A DNA stretch of 64,000 nucleotides from Liolophura sinensis (lineage: Eukaryota; Mollusca; Polyplacophora; Chitonida; Chitonidae), in contig NW_027018057.1 of assembly GCF_032854445.1 (NCBI RefSeq), positions 2,501 through 66,500 on the forward strand. The letters run 5' to 3'. This document shows, piece by piece, positions 54,580 to 64,000 of the stretch. Each line of letters starts with the position of its first letter. Positions within the stretch are counted from its first letter, which is position 1. The position numbers and the translations under genes were made by a program. The notes under the pieces are model-generated. The model was not told where the DNA came from. It saw only the letters and a list, made by a program, of their open reading frames with translations, and searched no databases.

Positions 54580-55915
54580 TTATGGAGGAAGACGTATTGG
54601 GGATTTATGTCTTGACCGAGGACGACCCTTTTTGGGAGATCTACTAGGAGATCTCCCAGGTGCAGATGATGTATCCATCAGGTCTGCACATGAAGTTGAA
54701 GGATCGACATCCTCCAACGATCCAAACTTATTATAAGTTTGGATTGGGTCCCTAGTGGCATTAGAGGGACGCTCCAGGGGGCCACTAGGTTTATCCCTTA
54801 TATGACTTTTCTCAGATTTATTTTTCTCACCCGTTGCTTTCTGTGAAGAAGAATCAACGGGTTTATCAGATTTGGATTTATTATCACAGGATGTGTTAGA
54901 TACAGAAAGTGCAGAATAATCAGGTAAAGTATTAGGTATTTTAGATAGGTTTATATCAGTTTGTGATGAACTGGCTGTCTTATTTAAGGAATTGATGACC
55001 AGTTTCTGTGGCTGTTCTTTGCCAATGGGCCAAGTAAAAGTCGTTTGGACCCCCACAGAAACAGTGGTTTTCCTTATAACATTGGCATATGTAGATGTAG
55101 TAAGGCCATGCGTGACAGAGACCAGACGCTTCGCTTCCTGGTATAAGATATTGTTTTTACACTTTAGGGTTATGATTTCTTTTTCTTTTTTGAAGAGAGG
55201 GCAGTCCTTGGAAGAGGCCATGTGGGCTCCGCGACAATTGAAACATTTTATTATATTTGTGCAGTCAAATCCCTCATGTCCTGCTTCCGCACATCTAAAG
55301 CAGACCAGTGTGTTGCGGCATTGACTCCTGCCGTGACCAAACCGCTGGCAGGAGAAACACCGGGTGGGGTTGGGTATAAATAACTCCACCCTTACACTAT
55401 ATGGCCCGATAAATATAGATGACGGAAGTGCCGGTTTATTGAAAGTTAACATATATGTGTTTGTTTTAATGAGATTCCCATCTCTTTTAATTACAAAACG
55501 TTTCACTTTTATCACTCCTTGGTTTTTTAGTTCTTCAGTTATTTTTTCTTCAGTTAGTTCGAAAAGGTCTTGGTCTCTGTCACGAATTATGCCATGACAG
55601 CAGTTTAATGTATTGTGTGGAGAAACAGAGACAGGCTGCTCTCCTATATTTTGAATTTTCAGCAAATTGATATATTGTTGTTTTCTGGAAATTTCCAACA
55701 AAATGTTTCCAGATTTCATTTTTTTAACCTGTTTTAATGTCCCTGCGTAACTTTCTAATGTTTTTTTTAATACGAATGGGTTGATTTTCATTTTGCCTTC
55801 ATTTTTATTGGATATAACAAAATGTAGGAAAATAATCTTTTTCTGTTTCTATTTCTAGTGGAATTTCATTTCTCCTTTTTTTACCAACGACTGTTGAAGG
55901 TTGAGGCGAGGCCAT
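54580..55915 (-). pseudogene. LINE-4 ORF1, one frameshift
   Basis: Same as LINE-5 ORF1 (start MASPQPSTVVGKKRR at 55915) except for two bases missing near 55818, which shift the frame after about 30 codons. From MKINPFVLKKTLESYAGT (55791) it is open to SPIRLPP at 54580 with the three knuckles intact. Confidence 0.9.
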
Positions 55916-56137
55916 GATGTATATTTTATTAATTTCACCGTACGTGCCCCCCACCCGCCACGGAGTGCCAACAAGGGCGAATCTACCTCTGCGGATGACC
56001 AGCAGAGAATAAAAACAGGGAATCCACGCAAGGTATACTCGAACAGATTGAGTTATACCAAAAGGTTAAATTCAATCTACTCGATTGACCCATTAGCCAC
56101 CGCCTTCTACACTGACCCCGAACAAGAACACCTGGGG

Positions 56138-56252
56138 AATGAATGAATGAATGAATGATTATGGCTTAACGCCACATCGGCAATATTTCAGCCATATCGT
56201 GGCGAGAACAAGTTGAAAACGCGAGACGGTTAAGGTTTTCGATATAATAATA
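56138..56252 (-). mobile_element. LINE-6: 3' end fragment of a LINE
   Basis: A GAAT-repeat tail and the first about 95 bases of the LINE 3' UTR (ATTATGGCTTAACGCCACAT to GATATAATAATATGAA), cut by the tail of LINE-7. It is either an older LINE split by LINE-7, whose rest lies beyond the window, or a short extra 3' end made with LINE-7. Confidence 0.85.
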
Positions 56253-56519
56253 TGAATGAATGAATGAATGATTATGGCTTAACGCCACATCGGCAATATT
56301 TCAGCCATATCGTGGCGAGAACAAGGTGAAAACAAGAGACGGTCAAGGTTTTCGATATAATAATATGAACATCAAAAGTAAAACAAAAAGTACAGACATG
56401 TTTAAAATCGCATAAAAGAAAAAATAAGAGTTAAAACTCGAAAACCAAGGTTATATATTACATGTATAAATCTATATGTATATAACTGTTTATCTATACA
56501 TATTTATGACAATTAAAAT

Positions 56520-59500
56520 TTATATTTTGTGATATAGGCCAATGGCCTTCAAAAAATTGATGACAACATCGCCAGCGATGCTGTCAAATAAATCATATAT
56601 AGAGTTTACCGTGTAGAACCTTTGCCGAACATGGGCAAAGTCTACACAGTCAACCAGAACATGTTTGATGCCATATTGAGCATCACATCCAACACACTGG
56701 GGAGCACTGCTCCTATCCAAGATGAAATTGTGTGTTAGATGAGAATGTCCAATACGGCATCTCGTTAAAACGACTTGATCTCTACGAGACATATCAAGTG
56801 TATAAGAATTAAAGCCAATGACAGGATGAATGACATGCAGTTTATTGTAAACCTGCAGATCCCATTCACCCTGCCAAAGGCGACGAATATATTTAAGAAT
56901 ATTAGACTTAAAATCATTATATGGTATTTTAACTTTCGATAAAGGTTTAGTAAGGGCAGCTTTTGCCTCCCTGTCCACGACTGTGTTTCCATGGATACCA
57001 ACATGACTTGGTATCCAACAGAATAAAATATCTTTACCTCTTTTAATTAGTTTTCGGTGTATGGCTAATATTTCGAAGATAAACGGATTTTTAAATTTAT
57101 TATTCTGTATTGCCAGAAGGCTGGAAAGCGAGTCGCTGCATATCACAGCCCTCTGAGCATGCCCAGAAGAAACATATGATAAGGCCAGGAGTATAGCCCT
57201 GACCTCTGCAGAAAAGATTGAAGACGAAGATGGAAGACGAAGAGAAGCAACTCGCTGCTCTAAGACAGCTGCAGCTGCAACCCTATCCTCATCCTTTGAC
57301 CCATCAGTATATATAAATTTATAATCCGAATATTTAGCCTTAATTTCAGCAAAACCTTGCTGAATTATAAGAGGATTTGTATTTGATTTATTATATTTAC
57401 GTAGATCAAATATCAGTTTAGGTTGTGGAAAAAGCCATGGTGGGGACTCCGGAAAACACACCGGAGCTATGTCCCCAAGTTTAATGTTACCTTCCACAAT
57501 ATGGTCCCTAACACGAACACCGAACGAAGGGATCTTGTTAGAACATTTATTATATTTGTCTACATATGATGGATTGAAAACACAGTCGTAGGCAGGGTTT
57601 GTTGGATAAGCTTTAAGCTTTGTAGCATATTGAAGGCTCAGTTTTATACGCCTGTGATGTAAAGAAGGCTCGTTAGCCTCTACGTATAAACTTTCTACTG
57701 GTGAGGTTCTAAAAGCACCAAGGCTGAGCCTCAAACCTTGGTGATAGACCGGATCCAACATTTTAGTATACGACTTCCTAGCGGAACCGTAAATGATGGA
57801 TCCATAATCCATTTTAGACCTCACCAGAGAACGATATAAATTAAGTAAAACTGATCGGTCAGCACCCCAATCGGTGCTAGACACGACCTTAATTATATCG
57901 AGAGCCTTTGTACATTTAGCTTTAAGCATTTTAATATCAGGTATAAATGATAATTTTCTATCGAATATAACCCCTAAAAATTTATTTTCCCCAACAATTT
58001 TCACTGGTTTACCACAAAAATTAAGTTCAGGGTCAAGATGGAATTTCCGTTGATTACAAAAATGCATACCGACGGTTTTAGACGTTGAAAATCTAAAACC
58101 ATTGGCAACTGCCCATTTCTCGATCTTATTGAGACAAAGCTGCAGTTGCCGCTCGATGTTATTCATATTTTTAGCACGGTAGCATATCAGGAAATCATCT
58201 ACATATAAAAAACCCTCTGTGCCAGATGTCAATGTTTAAGCCAAACTATTAATTTTTATGCTAAATAGTGTTGGTGAAAGGATACTGCCCTGGGGTACAC
58301 CCATTTCCTGCTCAGAAGAGTCAGAAAGAGTGGACCCCACCCTTACTTTAAACTGACGATCAGATAAAAATTCTGATATAAATACTGGTAATCGGCCTTT
58401 AAGACCCATATCCGTGAGGTCTTTTAAAATACCATATTTCCATGTGGTGTCGTAAGCCTTCTCAAGGTCAAAAAATATGGACACCACATGTTCTTTATTG
58501 ATGAATCCATCTCGTATAAAGGTTTCAAAGCGAACAAGGTGATCCATAGTGGATCTACCTTGACGAAAACCACATTGTATATTCGACAGTAACTTGTTGG
58601 TTTCAAGAAACCAAACAAGTCTATGATTTATCATCCGTTCCATAGTTTTACAGACCCAGCTGGTAAGAGCTATGGGACGGTAATTATTTGGATCAGTATG
58701 ATCCTTACCCGGTTTGGGAACCGGAATAATACACGCCTCCCTCCATGATGGTGGAAAATTACCAGTTATCCAAATATCATTAAGCAAGTCCAAGAGAGTC
58801 TCCAGTGGCTCAGGTGGTAAATGGTTCAGAAACTTATAATATACATTATCAGGACCACAGGCAGTATCGTGGGCCTTTTTCAATGCAGTCTTAAGTTCCT
58901 CGATATTAAAAGGGTGATTATAATCTTCTAAATTCTTAGAAGAAAAGGGCAATTTAATTTTCTCCTTCTGGTTTTTAATATGTTGGAATTCTTTAGAGTA
59001 ATTCTCAGAAGAAGATTTGTTTGAAATTGTTTCAGCTAGTTTATTTGCTATATTGGGTGGAGAAGTTAAAATATTATCTCCATCTTTTAAATGCTGAACT
59101 TTTGCTCTATTATTTTTGCCCTTAAGTTTCTGAACCATGTTCCAGGCCTTACGCATGGGTGTTTTTGACGTAATGCCCGAAACAAAGTTCCGCCAACAAG
59201 ATCGTCTCTTGGACTTGAGTAATCGACGAGCCTTAGCTCGAAAAATACGAACCTGGTTTAAGTTATTATCAGTAGGACATGTATTAAAATTTCGCTCGGC
59301 CTTTTTGCGGTCTTTAATGGCTTTGCGACAGTCCTTATCATACCAGGGTTTGCTTTTGGATTGTGGATTTGTCGAGGTTTTAGGGATAGTTCTATCGGCA
59401 GCTCGTAATAAAAGCTCGTTAAATTTTAATATAGGATCATTTGTTGCATTGAGAGTCTCTGGAGAGATATCAGCCTCGCAGAACATCTCAAATGCGATCC

Positions 59501-60215
59501 AGTCTGCTTTATCGAATTTCCACCTAGCTACACGTTCTAAAGAATTAGAAGTGATATGCTCTAGGATAATAGGAAAATGGTCACTACCACAAAGATCGTC
59601 ATGCACCCTCCAAGAAAAATCTGGGAGAAGTGATGGATTTGTGATAGTGAGGTCGATAGCAGAATAAGTGCCATTACCCGGATGTAAATAGGTATTAGAA
59701 CCATCATTGAAATAACACTGTTCTTCCTTACATAAGAAGTCTTCGACTATCTTGCCCTTATTATTTATGTAATTACTGCCCCATAGAGGGTTATGGGAAT
59801 TAAAATCTCCCATAATGATAAACGGTTTTGGCAATTGTTCTATTAGATTATATAACTGAGAAGCTGACAAAGAAGTGTTCGGAGGTATATACACCGAACA
59901 TAATGTGACTGTTTTAGACAGTGAAATACGAACGGCCACAGCCTGAAGCTCTGTATGCAGAGCAACAGGGCTGTGGATAATACTGTTATTAATTAATATC
60001 GAGGAGCCGCCTGCAGCTCGCTCTTCTTCATTTGAATAAGTACTATATAATGAATAATTTTTAAGGGCTACTGTGTCTTTGTCAGATGTCTTCAGGTGAG
60101 TTTCCTGAAGACACAGGGCTACTGGATTAAAAGATTGAACTAGCTGTGTTATTTCAATAAAGTTTACCTTAAGACCTCGACAATTCCATTGTATAATTTT
60201 GTCTAAAGAAGACAT
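56520..60215 (-). pseudogene. LINE-7 ORF2, single nonsense codon
   Basis: Exactly the length of LINE-5 ORF2 (1232 codons with stop), starting MSSLDKIIQWNCRGLK at 60215. The only break is TAA at 58236-58238, codon 660, where LINE-5 has AAA (NSLAK). The stop lies in the RT just before YVDD. Endonuclease (QETHLK, MGDFNSHN, SDHFPI), RT motif A FFDLEKAYD, YVDD, RNase H (TDGSKDED, SAEVRAILLAL, SDSLSSLLAIQ, VDREAKAAL) and the Cys-His motif are all present. CVGCDAQYGIKHVLVDC is kept. Confidence 0.93.
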
Positions 60216-61571
60216 TATGGAGGAAGGCGTATGGGGGATTTCTCTTTATGTTTGGACCGTGGACGACCCTTCCTGGGAGATCGGCTGTTAGATCTCCCTG
60301 ATGCGGGTGATGTATCCATCACATCCGCATCTGATGTTGAAGGACCAACGTCCTCCAGCGATCCAAACCTATTAAAAGTTTGGACAGGATCTCTAGTGGC
60401 CTTCGAGGGACGCTCTGTGGGGCCACTAGGTTTATTTTTTTTCATTACGAGATTTATTTTCAGACTTATTTCTGGCAGGTTTGTTTTTGCTTTGATCAGG
60501 CTCAGGGTTATCAGTTTGTTTTGTAATATTTACTGGGTGTTTTTGAGTTATTGTAGTCGTCTGGGTAGAGCAGGAATTACAGGCAGGTTGAGCAGCAGGT
60601 TGTAGAGAAGTAGGTCTGTCGTTTCCAATGGGCCAAGTCAATGAGGTTTGAGTAGCAACAGATGCTACTCGCTTGACCGCATTGGCAAATGAAGTCTGCA
60701 GGGTAGTATTAGGAGGCAAGACTAGTTTGCGGGCCTCCTGATACGATATATTGTTTTTAGTTTTTATAGTGATTATTTGTTTTTCTTTGACGAAAAGTGG
60801 GCAGTCCTTAGAGGAGGCCATGTGATCTCCACTGCAATTGCAGCACTTTGCTTTGCTGCTACAGTCGAAACCATCATGACCTTCACTGCCGCACCGAAAA
60901 CAAACCAGTTTATTTTTGCATTGGCCCTTGCCGTGGCCAAACTTTTGACAGTTAAAACAACGTGTCGGGTTAGGGATATACAACTCCACATTAACCCTAT
61001 ACGGGCCAATGTAGATATACGCCGGAATAGATTTACTGTTAAATGTTAGAAGATATGTATTTAGTTTAATGATGTTACCAGATTTCTTCATAGTGAAGCG
61101 TTTCACTCTGGTAACACCCTGCGATTTCAGTTCTGTGCAGATTTCGTCTTCTGATAGATCAATGATATCCTGATCCCTGTCACGTATAATTCCCTGACAG
61201 CTGTTCAGGGAATTATGGGGGGATGTATACACAGGAATATCAGTTATTTTATTCAAAGCTAATAAATTAATGGATTGTTGTTTCCGAAAACATTCAATAA
61301 GAATGTCTCCGGATCGTAATTTTTTGACGTTTTTTAAAGTACCTGCTGATCCCTGCAAGGCCCTTTTAAGTACAAATGGATGAATTTTTGAGGCCGGCTT
61401 CTGTTCACTCTTTGTCGAGAGAACGATGAAAGCCGGCCAACTGTCCTGTCCGTTATCAACTGAGTCAGCCAAAACCTCTAATTTTCTCTTCTTATCAGCA
61501 CTTGAAATCGGCTGAGAGGAAGGCCTGTTAGTCATACTGGAGACATTAATTGATAGGTGTGAAGAAGACAT
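60215..61571 (-). pseudogene. LINE-7 ORF1, one frameshift in an A-run
   Basis: Starts MSSSHLSINVSSMTNRPSSQ at 61571. It has three zinc knuckles: CFNCQKFGHGKGQC, CFRCGSEGHDGFDC and CCNCSGDHMASSKDC. The frame ends at ENKSRNEKK near 60432, in a run of eight T on the plus strand (60434-60441), and continues in the next frame as NKPSGPTERPSKATRD to SPIRLPP. The total length is one base over a multiple of three, so one extra base in the run explains it. An assembly error in the homopolymer is possible; then ORF1 would be intact. Confidence 0.9.
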
Positions 61572-62053
61572 GGCATATATATATATAAATTTCACCCCAT
61601 ATGTTCCCCACCCACCACGGAGTACCAACAAGGGCGATGCCTGAACCTGGGAATACCCAGCAGGAAAGACACCAAGGATTCCATATGAGGTATACTCGAA
61701 CAGATTGATTTATACCAACAGGTTAAATTCAATCTACTCGATTGACCCATGAGCCACCGCCTCAAAACGTAGTCCCGCAAACGAAGTTTCAGAAATAACA
61801 TTTTCTTGAAGGAATAGTGTTATGGAGAAATTCTGGGACAACGCAAAGGCAAGACATGACCAAGCCGATTGATCGGACCGGGCCCATCCGACCTCCCGTC
61901 TCTCTCCAAGTAAGGGCCAAAGTGACGTGTTGGGCGTGAAGGTCTCGCAAGACCAACCCACCCTCAGCCACCAGGATCCCGTCCTCGGAGATTACGGGTC
62001 GCAACCCACGGCAAACAGGTCGCTCCCCGGTTGCCTCTCACACAACCGAGAAG
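61572..62053 (-). promoter_or_regulatory. LINE-7 5' UTR, partial
   Basis: The ORF1-proximal 480 bases of the conserved 5' UTR; the first about 120 bases are displaced by LINE-8 and lie outside the window. Confidence 0.6.
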
Positions 62054-64000
62054 AATGAATGAATGAATGATTATGGCTTAACGCCACATCGGCAATATTT
62101 CAGCCATATCGTGGCGAGAACAAGGTGAAAACAAGAGACGGTTAAGGTTTTCGATATGATAATATGAACATCAAAAGTAAAATAAAAAGTACAGACATGT
62201 TTAAAATCGCATAAAAGAAAAAATAAGAGTTAAAACTCGAAAACCAGGCTTATATATTACATGTATCAATCTATATGTATATAAATGTTTATATATAGAT
62301 ATTTATGACAATTAAAATTTATATTTTATGATATAGGCCAATGGCCTTCAAAAAATTTATGACAACATCGCCAGCGATGCTGTCAAATAAATCATATATA
62401 GAATTGACTGTGTAGAACCTTTGCCGAACATGGGCAAAGTCTACACAGTCAACCAGAATATGTTTGATGCCATATTGAGCATCACATCCAACACACTCGG
62501 GAGCACTGCTCCCATCCAAGATGAAATTGTGTGTTAGACGAGAATGTCCAATACGGCATCTGGTTAAAACGACTTGGTCTCTACGAGACATATCAAGTGT
62601 ATATGAATTAAAGCCAATGACAGGATGAATGACATGCAGTTTATTGTAAACCTGCAGATCCCATTCACCCTGCCAAAGGCGACGAATATATTTAAGAATA
62701 TTAGACTTAAAATCATTATATGGTATTTTAACTTTCGACAAAGGTTTAGTAAGGGCAGCTTTGGCCTCCCTGTCCACGACTGTGTTTCCATGGATACCAA
62801 CATGACTTGGTATCCAACAGAATACAATATCTTTACCTCTTTTAATTAGTTTTCGGTGTATGGCTAATATTTCGAAGATCAACGGATTTTTAAATTTATT
62901 ATTCTGTATTGCCAAAAGGCTGGAAAGCGAGTCACTGCATATCACAGCCCTCTGAGCATGCCCAGAAGAGACATATGATAAGGCCAGGAGTATAGCCCTG
63001 GCCTCTGCAGAAAAGATTGAAGACGAGGATGGAAGACGAAGAGAAGCAACTCGCTGCTCTAAGACAGCTGCAGCTGCAACCCTGTCCCCATCCTTTGACC
63101 CATCAGTATATATAAATTTATAATCCGAATATTTAGCCTTAATTTCAGCAAAACCTTGTTGAATTATAAGAGGATTTGTATTTGATTTATTATATTTACG
63201 TAGATCAAATATAAATTTAGGTTGTGGAAAAAGCCATGGTGGGGACTCCGGAAAAGACACCTGAGCTATGTCCCCAAGTTTAATGTTGGCTTCCACAATA
63301 TGGTCCCTAACACGAACACCGAACGAAGGGATCTTGTTAGAACACTTATTATATTTGTCTACATATGATGGATTGAAAACACAGTCGTAGGCAGGGTTTG
63401 TTGGATAAGCTTTAAGCTTTGCAGCATATTGAAGGCTCAGTTTTACACGCCTGTGATGTAAAGAAGGCTCATTAGCCTCTACGTATAAACTTTCTACTGG
63501 TGAGGTTCTAAAAGCACCAAGGCTGAGCCTCAAACCTTGATGATGGACCGGATCCAACATTTTAGTATACGACTTCCTAGCGGAACCATAAATGATGGAT
63601 CCATAGTCCAATTTAGACCTCACCAGAGAACGATATAAATTAAGTAAAACTGATCGGTCAGCACCCCAATCGGTGCTAGACACGACCTTAATTATATCGA
63701 GAGCCTTTGTACATTTAGCTTTAAGCATTTTAATATGAGGTATAAATGATAATTTTCTATCGAATATAACCCCTAAAAATTGATTTTCTCCAACAATTTT
63801 TACTGGTTTACCACAAAAATTAAGTTCAGGGTCAAGATGGAATTTCCGTTTATTACAAAAATGCATACCGACGGTTTTAGATGTTGAAAATCTAAAACCA
63901 TTGGCAACTGCCCATTTCTCGATCTTATTGAGACAAAGCTGCAGTTGCCGCTCGATGTTATTCATATTTTTAGCACGGTAGCATATCAGGAAATCATCTA
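62054..64000 (-). mobile_element. LINE-8: 3' part of an I/Nimb-type LINE, runs off the window
   Basis: Tail (GAATGAATGAATGA on plus) at about 62054, 3' UTR to 62318, then the ORF2 C-terminal half. Very close to LINE-7 in ORF2. The 5' half is outside the window. Confidence 0.92.
62319..64000 (-). CDS. LINE-8 ORF2, C-terminal half (open to window edge)
   Basis: Open frame of 560 codons on the minus strand, cut by the window inside the YVDD motif (it begins DDFLICYRAKN). It contains the RT thumb region, RNase H with IYTDGSKDGDR, SAEARAILLAL, SDSLSSLLAIQ and HVGIHGNTVVDREAK, and the C-terminal CVGCDAQYGIKHILVDC motif. There is no stop or shift in this part, so LINE-8 may also be intact; the endonuclease, most of RT and ORF1 cannot be seen. 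Confidence 0.9.
   Translation of the reverse strand, partial: DDFLICYRAKNMNNIERQLQLCLNKIEKWAVANGFRFSTSKTVGMHFCNKRKFHLDPELNFCGKPVKIVGENQFLGVIFDRKLSFIPHIKMLKAKCTKALDIIKVVSSTDWGADRSVLLNLYRSLVRSKLDYGSIIYGSARKSYTKMLDPVHHQGLRLSLGAFRTSPVESLYVEANEPSLHHRRVKLSLQYAAKLKAYPTNPAYDCVFNPSYVDKYNKCSNKIPSFGVRVRDHIVEANIKLGDIAQVSFPESPPWLFPQPKFIFDLRKYNKSNTNPLIIQQGFAEIKAKYSDYKFIYTDGSKDGDRVAAAAVLEQRVASLRLPSSSSIFSAEARAILLALSYVSSGHAQRAVICSDSLSSLLAIQNNKFKNPLIFEILAIHRKLIKRGKDIVFCWIPSHVGIHGNTVVDREAKAALTKPLSKVKIPYNDFKSNILKYIRRLWQGEWDLQVYNKLHVIHPVIGFNSYTLDMSRRDQVVLTRCRIGHSRLTHNFILDGSSAPECVGCDAQYGIKHILVDCVDFAHVRQRFYTVNSIYDLFDSIAGDVVINFLKAIGLYHKI

Larger units (their letters stand above)
44990..54580 (-). pseudogene. LINE-4 ORF2, split and broken
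   Basis: Starts MAIYDKIIQWNCRGLK at 54580 in the TAATG overlap. The endonuclease has QETHLK, MGDFNSHN and SDHFPI. A TGG-to-TGA at 53975-53977 interrupts it (PDFS then stop). From 53971 one frame covers the RT with NYRPIALTS, FFDLEKAYD and YVDD to the LINE-5 insertion. A three-residue insertion makes YKFTTSNHLPPEP. The remaining part (46033-44990) has a missing base near 45919, then open RNase H with IYTDGSKDGDR, SAQARGILLAL (the catalytic Glu replaced by Gln), TDSLSCLLAIQ and the Cys-His end. Inactive. Confidence 0.9.
44726..56137 (-). mobile_element. LINE-4: I/Nimb-type LINE, split by LINE-5 and entered by LINE-6
   Basis: Minus-strand LINE in two pieces: 44726-46044 (tail, 3' UTR, RNase H part) and 51941-56137 (RT, endonuclease, ORF1, part of 5' UTR). 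LINE-5 with its duplication TACAATGGATT lies between. In its 5' UTR, after GAACACCTGGGG (56125-56136), the tail of LINE-6 starts; LINE-5 shows the uninterrupted sequence (51541-51556). The 5' end is outside the window. Very similar to LINE-5 but with several breaks. Confidence 0.92.
56253..62053 (-). mobile_element. LINE-7: near-complete I/Nimb-type LINE
   Basis: Minus-strand LINE with tail at 56253, 3' UTR, ORF2 with one stop, ORF1 with one frameshift and about 480 bases of 5' UTR. It is entered by the tail of LINE-8 after CACAACCGAGAAGA (62041-62054); LINE-5 shows the uninterrupted sequence. ORF1 is of the LINE-2 subtype (MSSSHLSINVSS). Very lightly damaged: two mutations separate it from a complete coding set. 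Confidence 0.92.

Noticed and set aside
1-64000. tRNA or rRNA genes
   Set aside because: No tRNA box A/B pairs or rRNA blocks were noticed; U2 is the only RNA gene I can support.

Overview
This is animal nuclear DNA, most likely from a mollusc or another lophotrochozoan; the phylum is an inference from the transposon types. There are no bacterial operons. The window holds a metazoan U2 snRNA repeat array, one spliced host gene fragment and a very dense, nested set of transposable elements. Almost all long reading frames belong to transposons.

Left part (1-18.2 kb). Two Tc1/mariner copies lie next to each other (family B, cut by the window edge, to 1105; family A, 1124-2633). A full-length LINE (LINE-1, 2863-10274, minus strand, with 15-bp target duplications) follows, itself split by a second Tc1-B copy (4542-6081). 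Two plus-strand exons at 10378-10579 and 18501-18645 look like one host gene of the DUF4806 type. Its intron holds a Tc1-C transposon (10715-18164) that carries LINE-2 (12099-18008).

Middle part (19.9-44.7 kb). Three tandem U2 snRNA gene units (A, B, C; about 1.0-1.2 kb each without insertions) share an upstream spacer and promoter. Each U2 coding sequence is broken at the same place, after nucleotide 27/28, by a plus-strand LINE with a CCHC ORF1 and an endonuclease-RT ORF2. The target matches the Keno type of U2-specific LINE (Tx1 clade). Keno-1 carries a PIF/Harbinger transposon (23251-26513) and has a second, different ORF1 fused at its 3' side. Unit A is also hit inside the U2 sequence by LINE-3 (29555-35453). 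The spacer between A and B holds a Tc1-A copy (35690-37154).

Right part (44.7-64 kb). Keno-3 is cut by LINE-4 (minus strand). LINE-4 contains the intact LINE-5 (46045-51929; ORF1 445 aa, ORF2 1231 aa, 11-bp target duplication). Its 5' UTR is entered by LINE-6, followed by LINE-7, which is entered by LINE-8, which runs off the window. All eight LINE copies are on the minus strand and all three Keno copies on the plus strand.

The minus-strand LINE family has ORF1 with three zinc knuckles, ORF2 with endonuclease, reverse transcriptase, RNase H and a C-terminal Cys-His motif, and a (TTCA)n-type tail. This fits the I/Nimb group. ORF1 and ORF2 overlap in a TAATG stop-start. LINE-5 is the one copy that looks able to move; the U2 genes seen here are all dead.
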